DNA of 64,000 nucleotides from Timema cristinae (Eukaryota; Arthropoda; Insecta; Phasmatodea; Timematidae): contig JBCFYV010009882.1 in the NCBI GenBank assembly GCA_039000515.1, positions 51,626,816-51,690,815 on the forward strand, in the 5' to 3' direction. The notes under the pieces are model-generated. The model searched no databases. It was not told the origin of the DNA and saw nothing but the letters and a program-made list of their open reading frames with translations. This document shows, piece after piece, positions 23,908 to 37,088 of the stretch (positions within the stretch are counted from its first letter, which is position 1; each line of letters opens with the position of its first letter). The position numbers and the translations under genes were made by a program.

Positions 23908-26876
23908 CCCGCTGTTGATTGACGGGTAAGCGCAGCGCTCACCCGCCAACCACAGTTTTTTTTTCGTTTAACTACTGTGTTTTTCAAAATTATTTTTTAC
24001 TATTTTTTTAAAATTTTATTTCAATATATTCAGTGTATGTTAAAATTATTACAATTAATTTGCATACAATTAAAATTTAAAAGTGTATCAAAACCTATCT
24101 TAACATTTGGTAAATTACAAATTCAGAATTGCCATGAACTACCATGTATAAAATTCAAAATTAGTCATGAAGTTTGAAAAATAGCTTGAAAAACTATAAA
24201 CTAAATGACCAACAGATTTTTTATTTTATTTTCTATCGGAGTACTCCTTATATTTCATATATTTTTCTTTATATGAGCTGCAAATTGTAACTGTGTGTTC
24301 TCCACAGATTGGCACCACACAGTTAGAGCACCTCATTGTCTTTTCCGTTTTTCTTTTTCGGACAAAAGCCACATTTAACTCTGTCTCTATTCTGTACTGG
24401 CTGTGGTCTCTGTTATTCATTTTCCAGTCCAAGGTATTTTTTAATTCCAATCCGCAGATCATTATGCAGGCCTTTACAAGAAGCTCTAACTGCCATATGA
24501 ATTCTGGTAATTTCGAAAGCCAAACTATTCAGAAACTTTCGTGTAATTTTTGAAGTTATACTTCTTTAGGCGCGTTATGAAAAAATGATGAGAGTGAAAT
24601 TTTAAGATGCGCGCGCATCACTGTAACACAAAAGTAACAGGTTGAAGCTAAACCGCTCATTAAGTCTCGAAAAAAAAAAAGCTACCAACAAAATAGAAAT
24701 AGAACCTCTGTTAGTCGCGCATGTTGGTACGCTCGTCGCCTCTGATCACTGTTTTCATTATTTATCCACATATTTCTAGTTTCTACATTCACAACACGTG
24801 TTTTAGTTTCATACAAGTGCTAATTATATATGTGCTAATAAATTATATTCAGTAGTGATTTAAATTGAATATTTTGATTAATATTATTTACTATTCGTAA
24901 ATATTAGTGAAAAAAATGTGCTTATAGACTTTTTCAAGTGCTCCAATATAATTGAGGTTAACTATCCGTATGTATTATTTATTTATATAAATTAAAATAT
25001 TATTATTTATCATAATTAATACTAAATATTATTAAATTATTATTGTTAAATATTTATTATTTGTTATTTAATATTTACAAAATAAAGAAATAAAATTATT
25101 TAATAATGCCAAAGAAGTATAACTTCTCACGCGCGTACATAAGTACACACACCCATTTTTTTCTGTTGTGTTACAATGTAGTATAATTTGAGCATTAATG
25201 GCATCAATGTCAAGTATTGAGAAATAAACTCGGAGAGGCCATCTGAATGAAATTCTTGCAACTGTATAAGCGGACTTAAATTTTTCTACAACGCCTACTC
25301 CTCCCTTTGTGAGGTGGTAGAAAGTTATGACACTTGGTTTATTCTGGTCCCCTGTACTTTGGTAAATTTCATCAGTCATGCATACTATAAATGAGAATTA
25401 CATTACGATATTTTTTAGCTATGTAGGATACTAACATTGAATTCTCTCCAAATACAAACTACTGTGTGCTGGTCAAGACCCGGTGTTTACTATTTCAGGA
25501 GGTATTTCCCTTATAGTTGCAACGACCGTCAGATTTTTTACTCAAACTAATTATCCATCATCATGTTGCGACCAGAACCTTGTATGGGTTCAACCATTCT
25601 ATTTAAAACACTACTTGGCTTGTTGTTCACGTAAAAAGGACCATTCACTTTGGTACCGCAATAGATCTCTAATTTACTTGTGTAGAATAATCTAGCATCG
25701 ACCATGGCAGACATTTTCAACCCAAATTTTGTTGGTTTTTTAGACATAAATTGCCTAAAAGAACACTTTCCTCTCAAAGATTCTAGCATTTCGTCACCAG
25801 TGATATATTCATCAACACTATAGTCCTCCAAGCATCGTTCCACAAAACTATCAAAAACCTGTATTATTAGAACAAGTTTATCTAAGAGCTTCCTTACTTC
25901 TTTAGTAGTTGCATCATCGAATCTCAGAGATCTTGATGGCAGGTAAAACCTCTTATAGCTCTTTACAAGGCAGAAGAACTCGGGTGCAGTTCCATAAGTC
26001 ACCCATAAATCTTCTATATTTTGGTGTGACGATTTCAGCAAACCAGCTATATACAGCAAGCCTATGAGTGCTCTTATTTCTTCAGAATTTGTTTCAACTA
26101 CATCAAATTCTCAACTGTAGTTTTCTTTCATGATTTTCAGATGGTCATTTGTATGGATAATTAGTTATCTCCTCAATGACAAGATTTGGGAAAAAAAATC
26201 GTTCCCACACCTCGTAAACTGACTTGGCATTTCTACCAACCACTTTCACGCCTGGAGGGTGGATAAACATGTTTTTTCGTGGTTTACGCCTATGCGCTAT
26301 TAGGTGGATGAATATGCCACACAGTAAGGTTATCTCGACCAACCTATTGTGGCTCAAGTCTAGGTGGATGATCAGCTGCTTCAGAAGACTGTTTACTTTC
26401 ACTGTCATGATCGCTATTGTTCAATTCATCCACATCAGACTCCTCTGAATTATCACATTCATCATTCTCTTCATTTTGAAATCCATTCAACCACTCCACT
26501 ATTTGATGTTCTTGATATATAGCAACCAAAAATAGCTTTAAAAATTAATTTTGATATTTTTTTAAAGAAAATTTAAAAAACAAAAGAAAAGGTTCTAAAT
26601 TATGTATATATATATAAAAAAAAGCACATTATATAAAATCTTGTAACATGGATGGTCAATGGGTAAGCACAGCGCTCAGTGCGACGGTGTAACATTAATA
26701 ACGACAGCCTACAGGCCACTGAACTTAAAACTGACCATTGACACTTCGTTTACCAGCTTGTAAAACATGTCTAGGCAGCTGGACGGAGTTCCAGGAATCT
26801 ATCTCAACTGTGACACCTGTAGTAAAGAAAGAAATTTCAAAATGAGCGTGGCGCTCACCCATCGACCAACAAAGGG
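23908..26876 (-). mobile_element. piggyBac transposon nested inside the hAT
   Basis: The left end is TTAA (23904-23907) followed by cccgctgttgattgacgggt. The right end, inverted, is TTAG (mutated TTAA, 26877-26880) followed by ccctttgttggtcgatgggt. Both continue into 'aagcgc/gagcgc..cgct'. A further copy of this motif at 26650-26685 (ggtcaatgggtaagcacagcg) is the internal repeat expected of piggyBac ends. It encloses the minus-strand transposase remnant. Confidence 0.9.
24229..26529 (-). pseudogene. piggyBac transposase, frameshifted
   Basis: The start is at 26529, followed by an acidic N-terminus (NEENDECDNSEESDVDEL). Then come WHIHPPN and SVYEVWERFFFPNLVIEEI (26220-26160), the long central domain 26059-25547 (LLYIAGLLKSSHQNIEDLW in family form, RSLRFDDATTKEVRKLLDKL, EYITGDEMLESLRGKCSFRQF, SAMVDARLFYTSKLEIYCGT, GSGRNMMMDN) and a distal part at 25379-25068 (KPSVITFYHLTKGGVGVVEK). 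It ends in a C-terminal cysteine-rich finger (CSNCVVPICGEHTVTIC) at 24350-24280. Acidic residues of the DDD triad are visible in MVDA and MMDN. At least three frameshifts inactivate it. It acted on TTAA sites, consistent with its own flanks. Confidence 0.9.
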
Positions 26877-26989
26877 CTAACTACATAAAATAAAAACATC
26901 AACCACAAACATAAAGTAAGACAACACATTTGATAAATAATTCAAAGCCCACAATGTGTTACCTACATAGAAATGGTATTTAAACTCAT

Positions 26990-28450
26990 TTTAACAGCCG
27001 CAAAAAAAAAGTATAGGCCGCAAACTTTGATTCTAATGAGAGGGATGATACTGTTTTTACTTACACAATGTGGTTGCAATCGAATATCTGGCTCTTCATT
27101 GAGGTTGGATCTGTACTTTTTTTTTTAGTATCCACATAAGCACCACAAAAGCAGAGAATCCTGATTCACATTAAGTAAGTATTTGCAAAGGGCAGTTGGA
27201 TTTTCACTTTATCTGATAAAACTTCAAATTCGTCTCTTAGCTGACACCAACATTCTGATAGTGACTTCTTAGTTTCCAAATTCTCTTTTATCGTAGAATA
27301 TAAAATCAAGCAGGCACTCATAGTGCTATGATCTCAGACAGGGTGGCTTTTTCAAAACAGCAGAGTATGAGAAAGTTTAGAGACCAATAGTTTTCTTTCA
27401 TTTTTTCATAGAGTTCTTCCGGAAATTAACAGTTGAAACTATCAAGCAAACTTAGCAGGTGAACATGAAACTCATTTAAAAGTTTTCGACTTCAGTGTTC
27501 ATTTCGAAGAGCCGAGTCAATGCTGCAAGAAAGCCACCTTACTTTTGTGTGAAGAGTAAAAACCTATCTAGACTCCCCATGTAATTACAAAACATTTTGA
27601 ATAGCCTTGTATTCTTGGGTTGTGATTTTATCAAATTAATTCTTTTAACACTTTCATCCAAAACTTCTTTTAAGGAGGGTGGTAATTTTATCACAGTAAT
27701 GGCATGGCAATGGAAGACACAGTGGCAACTACTGCACTACCTGATTTTTGCTTTATTCTTGAGATAGTATCGGACGCCTTCCCAGTCATGACTTTCACAC
27801 CATCTGTGCACACACCAATACAGTTATTCCATGAGATGCTACTCATTCTGAAAAATTATTCAATTAACTTGAACATTTCAGCGCTAATTGTGTTAGTCGG
27901 TAACAGCTTGCAGAAAAGCAGATCCTTTTGAAAAGACTCCCAAGTATTGGTAGAGCACAAATACTATTAAAATTGCCAACCTGGCCACATTCATTGATTC
28001 ATCCATATAGAGTGCAAATTTAGTGCATTTTAATCATAAAAGTAGAGTAGTTCTCATGTCCTCTGCTAAGTTCCCAATTTGTCGTGAGACTGTATTATTT
28101 GACAAAGGAACTGTCTCTACTAGTTTCATGACTTTTCTATCCCACATACATTCCACTGTGTCCTTTATGCAAGGTTTGATAAGGTTTTCAGCTATAGTAT
28201 GGACTTCACCAGCTTGTGCATCTCGGTAACAAAGTAAGACACCATCAAAGTCTTTTCGTAAACGGTTTTTGAGCGATACTATATACTTTTCTGGGCTTGT
28301 GTAAGTTCACTGTACTTGCTTGTGAAGAAATAAGTTACTTTTCCCTCACATTCTGGATGAACCCCCTTTATATGATGGCACATTTTTTCTAGGAGCATTG
28401 CACTATTTGGCAACACTTTCAAAGGGCGGCAAAGTTCTCACAGAGAGGTT
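26990..28450 (-). pseudogene. hAT transposase (SCAND3/ZMYM6-like), degenerate
   Basis: The minus-strand reading in mixed frames shows an SYFVTEMHKLVKSIL-type segment (about 28200), LSNNTVSRRI-like remains and LYMDES (about 28000), then WNNCIGVCTDGVKVMTGKAS (27830-27770), which is the conserved VCTDGA.sM block, and GSLDRFLLFTQK and FLAALTRLFEMNTEVENF (27570-27480). The normal C-terminal dimerisation domain is not seen, because the piggyBac insertion and decay remove the 3' end. Numerous stops. Its position inside the 23442-28751 ends identifies it as that element's own gene. Confidence 0.75.
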
Positions 28451-28759
28451 AACTGGCACTGTCGGGTTTCTCTGTCTGATTTTGCTGTGCGCTTCGCCAA
28501 CGTCCTCGATATTTTGCATGGTTCCAAGAAGGTGCGGCGCGGGCGGGCAAAGCTGACTGAGATGACAGGACACACACTTCGACTTTATTATACTTGCTAT
28601 CTACACCGCTTCACAGAACAATGCAAGAGCTAAATAATTTCTACCCAAAACTTACCTAAATATGTAATGGCCGCACAAATTCAGTTTTGAGAACTTGTCA
28701 CATTCAATTTTCTTTCCCAACTCTTAGTGGAGCACACTTTGGGAACCACTGCACTACAG

Positions 28760-29260
28760 GAATAGAACGGGAAGTTAAATCTAGCACGGAAAAGTGTAAA
28801 ATGATGGTAATGACAAGATAAGGCCTAGTAAAGCTATAGAGTTGGATGAAGAACTGAGAAAGACACAGAATGTAAAATATCTTGGAAGTGCGAGTGAGGT
28901 GGAGTGTGGGAGTAGAGAGGATCTAATAAGAAGAGGACAGCAGGGGGAGTTGTTATCTAGGTGCAAGCGGAAGGAAGTGCTGTATAGGGCATACTTTGTA
29001 CCCATAGTTACAAATGCAGCAAAAACATGGACATGAATGTAAGAGACTAGGAAACCTTGTAGAACATGGGAATGAAGTCATCCAGGAAAGAGTGCGAGTA
29101 TACGAGATAGTAGAGGAAGCAAGACCGAGATGGTATAGTCATCTATTGAGGATGGAAAAGTTGAGAATATCAAAGAGGAAATGAAGAATATAAGAAAAAG
29201 GCCGCAAAAGAGAACAAGAACTAGATGAGGCAAATATTTTACTAAACGGACCCAGCCACA
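28760..29260 (+). pseudogene. LINE reverse transcriptase, segment 3 (C-terminal part)
   Basis: Directly after the hAT duplication the reading resumes as E.NGKLN, then STEKCKMMVMTR, LDEELRKTQNVKYLGSASEV (28845), KEVLYRAYFVPIVTNAAKTW (28972), HGNEVIQERVRVYEIVEEAR (29060) and PRWYSHLLRMEKL (29130). This is the post-catalytic region of non-LTR reverse transcriptases. With segments 1 and 2 it makes one contiguous LINE region that predates both insertions. No 3' tail of the LINE is recognisable. Confidence 0.75.
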
Positions 29261-29386
29261 AGCTGAAAACAGTTGATGTTGATGACATATAAACTGTATT
29301 TGTATGTTATTTAATTTACTTTCGACAACTGATAGATGCAATACTTAAAATATATAAGAATGACCTAAAACATAGGTTCTCAACCT

Positions 29387-29608
29387 TTGGCTGCCAATGA
29401 TTTGCCGAGGAAAGCAATTCTTATCCTCGACAACGTTCCTTCACACCCTGACAGTGACGAATTAAGAGATGGAGATATACAAGCATTGTTTCAAACAGCA
29501 AATATTACGTCTGTATGTCACCCAATGGATCAAAGCGTCCTTGAAGCTTTGAAGAAAAAGTATCAGTGCCGGCTTCTTAGCTATCTGATATTGGCGATTG
29601 ATATTATA
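29387..29608 (+). pseudogene. Tigger/jerky (pogo) transposase DDE fragment
   Basis: Reads KAILILDNVPSHPDSDELRD, then CHPMDQSVLEALKKKYQCRL: the second and third catalytic aspartate blocks of the Tc1/mariner-pogo DDE domain. It is truncated on the right by a family-B SINE and on the left near 29387. Its sequence differs from the neighbouring Tigger at 30100, so it is a separate copy. Confidence 0.75.
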
Positions 29609-29860
29609 TTATCACCACGTCTTACTACCCATTCGGGTTATACGCACTAATGGTAGGGTGATTGCGAGATGAAATGGAGGACCTACAGTTTAACGTGGAA
29701 TCTGAACCACAGTGAAGGCCTGGCATTCCACAAATTCACAAGTTGTGATTAATACACGTGTCAGAGGCAGGAAGAGAGGAAGGATTTGGCAATCAGATAA
29801 ATCTGTGCAGAGACCGAGGATTGAACCCCGGACCCCCAGAACAAGACAATGCTCTCTACT
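29609..29860 (-). repeat. SINE family B, near full length, minus strand
   Basis: Inverted tail (accacgtcttactacccatt), body (gtggaatctgaaccacagtg) and head with inverted B box (gaggattgaaccccgg) are all present. The 5' end of the head is eroded near 29860. Confidence 0.85.
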
Positions 29861-29899
29861 GTCAAGAGAAATGTTCTTCAGTTAGTAAATTTTGTATTA

Positions 29900-31817
29900 C
29901 AGTAGAAACTCTCTATTCCACCCTCAGCTAGTCCGACCGTAGCTCAAGAGCATGCATACACAAACTTGTGTATGACTAGTCGGCCATTGTTGATGCACCA
30001 TTGTTAGTAGTCATTTGTTTTGCTGCCTCAGTGAGCCGGCATCTAGCGTCTAGTACGTGGATTGTGTTTTGTGTATGTAATTTTTGCATTACATACAGTA
30101 TGTCAGGAGTAAAACCTAAACATGTTAATGTTTCTTTAAATGAGAAATTAAAAGTGCAACAGAATCACCCCAAAAAATTGCTAAGGAACTCAATGTGGGA
30201 GTTACTACAATTAAGGACTGGAGTAAAAATAGAAAAGATTGTATCTTTTACGGTGATGGTATATGACGAGAAATCACTAAAAAGTCTCAAAACACCAAAA
30301 GAGCCAACACTGGAACTGCCAGACAACTTATGAATATGGTTTTGCCAAGAAAGGGGGAAAGGAACCCGCTATCTGGGCCTATTATCAAAGAAACGTCTTT
30401 AATTCAGCACAAAAAAATTGTAAGTTGAAGGTGAGTTCACAGCTAGTGAAGGTTGGTTAGATCGGCGTTAGATATTGAACAATATCAGGTGAAAAACTAT
30501 TAGCTGATGACGAGGCATCTAAAGAGTTTTCTTTGAAATTCAAAAAAATTGTTGAAGAAAATGAATTGGCACCTGGCCAAGTCTATAATATAGATGAAAA
30601 TGGCCTAGACTATAAAATGTTATCGACAAAAACACTTGTTGCATCAAATGAGACCTTGATGAGATAAAAAGTTGCCAAAGACAGGCTAACCATTGCTACT
30701 TTCAGCAATGCTAATGGTACACATAAGCTTCTGCTTTTTGTCATTTGCAAGTCCAAAAAGACAAGGGTGTTCAAGAACATTATTTTATCATTGCTACTCG
30801 TTTATTACCACAACAAAAATCAGCTTGGATGGACTGTAATCTTTTTAAGTCATGGTTTTTTGACGAATTTGTGCCCGCTGTTGAAAAAACTTAAAAGACC
30901 CAAAAACTTCCTTTTTGCTCTATGTGTTGTTGGATAACACCCCACCGCACCCCTCTGAAGAAAAAATTGGTAAAAGTAGAAATAAGAGTTGCATTTCTTC
31001 CACCCAATGTAACTTGTCTGATACAACTGATGGATCAAGGCATGATCGAGTGGCTGAGAAGACGTTATCGCCAAAAATACATCAGCTCAATTTTAGAAAA
31101 AATAGGAGAGGGCTTTAGCTTTTTTGAAGCCATGAAATCCGTAAGCATCAAAGATGCAATTTACTCAATAGCCGTGTCATGGAATGAAATGAAACCTGAC
31201 ACACTGCTAAAATCTTGGCGTAAACTTTGGCAGGAAGTGATGATCAAGAGTGAGCAAACTGGGAATACGCAAGACACAGACATGCCGGAAATTATCAATG
31301 ACTACAAACTTTACATGATATCCACGCAAATGACGTTGATGAGTGGCTTACTAAATGTGACAAATATTGTGAAACAAACGAAGAACTAAATGATGAGATT
31401 GTTGCCGCTGTTTCGCAAATTCATGAAGAAACTATAAATGAAGGCCCTGATGATGATGATGATAACGATGAATCACCTGCCCGTGTATCACATAAGTAAG
31501 CCAAGAACGCTTTTGGTGTTGCTCTTCAGTACATAAAACAGAACGAAAGCTGTACACTTATGGATATCTTGTGGATCCAGAAATGGAGGAATATTGCAGC
31601 TAAGTCTAGACTGTCGTCTGCCAAACAAAAGAACATTACTGATTTTTTTTCACTAAAAAATGAGTTCCTGTATAAGTTTAATGAATTTTAGACTGTCTTA
31701 TTTATATGTATGTAATACATTACTGTATTTATTTAGTTTTCTTCTGATAACCCGACCTTTTTTGCGTTCTGAACATACTCCCAGTCCCACAGGTGATGGG
31801 TTAGCGAGGTTGTACTT
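29900..31817 (+). mobile_element. Pogo/Tigger DNA transposon, 1.9 kb, flanked by TA
   Basis: The left end cagtagaaactctctattcc follows TA (29898-29899). The right end, inverted, is aagtacaacctcgctaaccc and is followed by TA (31818-31819). The inverted repeats are imperfect but match the pogo/Tigger pattern. It contains the transposase remnant at 30100-31691. Confidence 0.75.
30100..31691 (+). pseudogene. Tigger-like (pogo) transposase, frameshifted but nearly full length
   Basis: ATG at 30100 opens MSGVKPKHVNVSLNEKLKV. A frame change leads to a helix-turn-helix region (LNVGVTTIKDWSKNRKD). The DDE domain follows: VYNIDENGLDYKML (about 30580), IATFSNANGTHKLLLFVI (30690), LLDNTPPHP (30920), PPNVTCLIQLMDQGMIEWL (31000). 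An acidic linker (PDDDDDNDE, 31445) and the C-terminal AKQKNITDFFSLK end at the TAG 31689-31691. All three catalytic aspartates can be seen in the pieces. At least five frameshifts or stops occur. It probably supplied transposase for pogo-type MITEs such as those at 51478 and 55755, though their ends differ from its own. Confidence 0.85.
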
Positions 31818-31819
31818 TA

Positions 31820-34800
31820 CTATATATAAAGCTTGTTTAGACAGAGAGGATGATGACACAGCAACAACATGAAAATAATCAAGATTATTTTTATTTTTTT
31901 ATTTTTAATACAATTGTAAACACAAACTTACAAATACATTCCTTATACAGTTGAATGCAAATATAATTAAAGATTTCTGTGCTACAAATTACAATGTGAT
32001 GTAAGACTTATGTGGCTAAGATCTACAAACCATTAATACAAATGGAAAATTTCAAACTATGAAACTTGGCATGTTAGAATTAATTCTAGAGGCACTTTTA
32101 TGTCACAGTTGAAAGATTAATGATGTAATCACAGTTGACAAATATGTGAAAACAAATTTCCCACAAGACCTAAGGTAAAATGTCTAATTTACATGTACAA
32201 ACACATTGGAGCATTGATTATCCGAACTTTGAATTATTAATTAAGAACAGTAGTTTTTTGTAAATGTAGAATGTTATTATACAGCATAGCTTTACAATCA
32301 AGAGAATACAATGTGGCTCAAGCCAAATACATTAATTTTAAATCAGAGCTTTTTAAATGGCAAAATATTATATAGTTCAATTAACTGAAAAAAATTGAAA
32401 AATCTTAACTATATCTGGTCCCAATCAATTCGGATTAATGATACTCTTGTGCAATTAGGAACAATGGCTTGTGTGGAATACACAAAGATAACAAATACAG
32501 TTCAAATGTCTTTACAAACTACTCATCAGACGTAAAAGCTGATAGAGGTGATTGGATGGCACAGCTTTAACATCAGATGACAATGACAAAGGGGCATAGC
32601 TAATGTAAATATCAACCTCTATGGTGATGCAACCTCTCGCATACACAAACACTTATAAACGCTAATTTTTTTTTAAAAGGTACAGAGCAGCAACATAGCT
32701 AAGACAAGTACAGACTTAATAAACATAATTTGTAATTCAATTAACTAATAATTAATAAATTTAATAGTGTGGCAATTTACCTAAACAACCTTCTTTATTG
32801 AATTAAAATCGTTTATTAACTGAAAAAAAAACAAAAACAGTTTCACTATAAAAATTATTCAGCAATGTACTTTTACAGCTTATTTCAAAGTTTTTCAAAT
32901 ATAATATAATGGCCATTATTTCAATTTTTATGATAAATTGGGGTAATGCATATTGATGCTTATTCAAATGCATACCTTAACTTTAACTATGTTATTCTAT
33001 CAAACAATAACTAGCAAATATGAGTAACTAAATTTATTTTATAAGCCCGTTGAATAACATTTTAAGTAAAGAGAAACATAGAAAATCATTTATTAATTCA
33101 ATTTTTGAAAGGGCGTAACTTGAAATGAGCTAATTATGCGTTCTCCATGGCTTTGATAGTTGCAAAATAATTTGAACATGTACACATTTGTAAATTTACC
33201 AATACACAGGAACTAATTTCCAGGTTGGATTTACATACACTACATAACCATAATAACAAATATTGATGTTCCAAATTACATCAATTTAAAACGAAAATGA
33301 CATTTAGCTACACAATGAGAATAGCCTAAGCTTCAAATTTAAGTAGTAAAATAAAGAATAAAATTTTATGATTATGCTGGTAATAATATTTTAAGCTTGA
33401 CACACTACATGAAAAATAATGTCTTAGAGAACCTTAAAATTGAATTGGAAACAGAATTTTAAAAGATTTTTTTCCCTTTCAAAACTAAGCTCACTTATAT
33501 TTATAAAAGAGATTTTAAAATTTAGAAAACTAGAGGTAACAAGTACTGACAAAATCAAAATATTTATATAACATTTAAAAGAAAATATTTTACCAATATA
33601 ATATGATACAAGTATGCACAAAATTATTATTTTTGGCTTAATTAAAAAAAATACTTTTGGATTATCACAAACCTTTTAGAACTGATATTTATCACAGTTG
33701 TTAAAAATTTAAAATCTCTTGAGATCACTTAATATAATTACTTTTACCAACTATATCTTATTAAATAACAGTTTTATAAATTAAGCTAAATATGGTAAAA
33801 GATGGATCAAGAGTTGAAAAAATGAGAAAAAGTATTATACCAACTTGTCCAGGTTAGGAGGTTAAATGCTAATATGATAAGAAAAAGGTTTATTTTTTAA
33901 ATAGCAATAGTGCACAATAAATACTGATATATTGGTTTGTTCACCAAAATGAGAAATTATCATTCTATCTTTTGCATACTTGGAACTAAGGTAGAGAAAG
34001 GTACAGCTTGTAGAATTAATATTGAATGGGGTAACTGCAAATTTGTTAGTAATATTGTAATTTTTAGCTTAAAAAGCCATGTGAAAGGCAAAATACGACT
34101 TGAGCATTGGGAATTTGAATTTAGTTTGGCTGAAGATTAAAAAACTTTAATCAGACAAGAGTAAAATTTTTTGAGATCAAAAACTAAATTCAATTTCAAA
34201 TATTTCATCTTGGTCCACCTATATAATTATATTGTCAGTCAGTAGTTATTCGTTTACTCTAGTAAAGTGAAATGTGCAAGTTTTCTAAAGTAAATTATCT
34301 TATCTGGCCAAAAACTATACATAAAAGTATGGTTACAGAACATGTTAAACCCTAGGATCTAATCTAATACAAAACAATTACAAAAATCTATGAAAATTTA
34401 TATACTATATTTTTAATTTATACTTAAGGCACTTGTATGATTTACATAAAGCCATATATTTATGTTTATGATAATATACGTAAGAATCCCTTCAAGTTTA
34501 AAAGATTTTATATTGTAGTTATTTTGATAGTAGAAAATTAGAAACATTATTAACTGAATAAATGTATTCACATAATGAGAGTTTACAAAAACTTATATAC
34601 CAATCATAAGCAAAGGAAGTATTTTCAATAAAGATGTAGAGAACTTAACTTATAACTTAGATATGACAAAGAAATTCGAGTGCTAAATTCAAAGGATCTT
34701 TCTTACTGGCTTAAAAAGACCAAGAGCAATAGGATACTCATATGTTGCAGACATCACTTGTAATGGCTTACCCAACTTGCAGCATAAGGTATGATGCAAT

Positions 34801-35255
34801 GTTCATACAAATAAATTGGTTGGTTTTTGCCAAGCATATTCAATACAAAGTGTCACACTATCAAATCCTGGATTTAGTATGTAAGTGGTTAAATTTGGAA
34901 TCAAACTAGAAATGTGAAACTTTAACAAGACAAGCCAATCATTAATAATACAATGAATAAAATTCTTAGTACTGTGCTATGTTAATTAAAGTGAAAAACT
35001 AGTGTTTATACTTGGAGATTCACATTTTGAATAAATTGCTCTTTTTAAAAGTCAAACTAAACTACAATAGAATAAAAAAATACTAAGAATATTCTTAATA
35101 TTCCTTAATCTAACCACATCATTTTCTTTTAATATGGTCAGTTACAAAATGAAAGGAACAATACAGTGGCATAAATATGAAAACCCCTTTTAACGAGATA
35201 TGTGAGTAATTTGACTTTCTTTTAATGTTTAGTTTAAGTTTTGGGCATTTTTTTG
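31820..35255. other. No gene seen; 3.4 kb AT-rich
   Basis: Uniformly AT-rich with short chance frames only and no recognisable repeat. It could be intergenic sequence downstream of the minus-strand KDM7-type gene. Confidence 0.45.
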
Positions 35256-35257
35256 GT

Positions 35258-35490
35258 CACATCTCACTAACTGTTTAAGTTATGTCTACAAACTAATTAT
35301 GCAAATGTGTTAAGAATAAGTAAGGTTAAATTTAGAGAAAGTGTACCAACATTTGTATGAAAAACTATATAGGAAAAAAAAATCCTCAGTATACACATAA
35401 CTGAGATTTGAACACCAATCTCCCAGTCATTTGCAGTAGAGTCTATTACTAGAAAGACACTTTAGATTATTCAACCACAGAAGCGGGTTG
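35258..35490 (-). repeat. SINE family A, old full-length copy
   Basis: The minus-strand order tail (catctcactaactgtttaag), body, inverted B box (gagatttgaacaccaatctc) and head (accacagaagcgggttg) is intact but heavily mutated. Confidence 0.65.
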
Positions 35491-35650
35491 TTTGAGTTAT
35501 ATATAAAGTTGTGTATGTCTAATAATAGTAGTGAAAAAACAAAAAAATAATCAGGAATTCAGACCAAAATATTATTTAATATAAATTTATGTTTAAATAT
35601 TATATCAGCCTTTCAAAATATTTCCAAATCCAGTTTAACATTTTTTTTTC

Positions 35651-35745
35651 GGCATCTTGTCTTATCACCTGTTTGAGCTATACTCCAACAAATTTGTTAA
35701 TACTGAGATAAACAAAGTGTCTTTCTGATCACTTAGTTGTGTAAG
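35651..35745 (-). repeat. SINE tail remnant, minus strand
   Basis: gcatcttgtcttatcacctg corresponds to the inverted shared tail. The body beyond it is hardly recognisable. Confidence 0.5.
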
Positions 35746-37085
35746 AAAACTATATAAAAATAAATTTCCATAGGTAGTTACACACTATAAACGGCTAGCA
35801 TAATATATTTTAATAACTGACTTGTAGGCCAAACAAATAGTAAATTATTTTAGGTTACTTCAAGTGGAATTGAAACCGTTCTAGTAAATGGACCTGTCTC
35901 TACTTGATTGCAATAATCGGACCATTTTTAACTTTTAAAAAGAAAATTATGAGATAAAAATGAAAAAGGCAGAAGAAAGTGATAGATTATTATCTCTTCT
36001 AGTACATGTCATGTCTACAAACATATCTTAAGGGCGAAAGAAAGATTTTGCTTAGTGAGCTAAATGAGACAAGCATAGAAATAATTATAAATATCAACAA
36101 AATATAATTTTACTTAAATTTCGAAATCTTGATTTATTTACAATAGTTAATGAATAATAAGGCCTTTTAGGTATTAAGAGCAGCAAATTTTTTCTTAATC
36201 TAAAAAGTTAATAGATTAAATGTGTATATATATTAGGTCTCTGCAAATACTCGGATTTAGAGCTTCGAGTTGCTCTTATCTTTTAAGCTTGAGATTGAAA
36301 GTTTTGTAGACTCATCGTTTTCGAGCTATCCCTTGATATACATAATAATACATTTTTTAAACATGGAGGTAGGCAAAAGCTATTTACTTAAGATAATATT
36401 AGCATGTCCACTAAAAATAATTCAATTACCTAACCAATTGTTAAAATGAATATCAATTTTCATATTTATAACGTAATGAAGCTATAAAAATACTTTTAAC
36501 AAGTAAACTTAATTATTTTGTAGTCCATTTTGAATTATTCTTGATTGAGGTTGTATTGTCATGACAGAGCAATGAAAATAAAATAGGCAAATAGGTTGCT
36601 TTATGATTGAATAATCATTATTTTTACTAATTTTATCTGATCCCTATCTAAAATATTAATTTCTGTTGAATTAAAAATTTAATATCAAGAATATATAATA
36701 TTGAATGTTTTTGAACTTAAGATAATATTTAAAACATTAATTAATATGTTTAACAGAAATATAATTTTAACCGTTCTATTTTTCATTTTAAAATATGTAC
36801 ATAAACCATTATAAGCATTAAAAATTGAAGTGAAATAAATTCCTCAATAAGATAAATTCTAGCGATAGCCCACACAACACGCATGTACATATGCGCAGAG
36901 AGGAATAGAATTGGAAAAGAGGATGTAATCATGCACAATAACACCAAGGAATAATAAACGAAATATGAAACAATTCAATTTTCTAATCGTTTATTATGCT
37001 TATGTTTTCTTGTAAAGTAAATTAAGTTACAAAAGCATTTTGGGGAAATATCAGTTCACTAAAACTTCAATTTTGCTAACTGTTT
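35746..37085. other. No gene seen
   Basis: AT-rich, no recognisable element. Confidence 0.4.
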
Positions 37086-37088
37086 TTT

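Larger units (their letters stand above)
23442..28751 (-). mobile_element. hAT DNA transposon, 5.3 kb, with perfect 8-bp target-site duplication
   Basis: cactacag occurs at 23434-23441 and again at 28752-28759. The ends are cagtgtttcccaaac and, inverted, cagtggttcccaaag, the typical hAT terminal form. The transposase remnant reads on the minus strand from about 28450 to 26990. The element is itself interrupted by the piggyBac at 23908-26876; without that it would be about 2.3 kb, a normal autonomous size with some loss. Confidence 0.9.

Noticed and set aside
29371..29390. hAT-like terminus 'aggttctcaacctttggct'
   Set aside because: No matching opposite end or 8-bp duplication; it is directly followed by a Tigger fragment.
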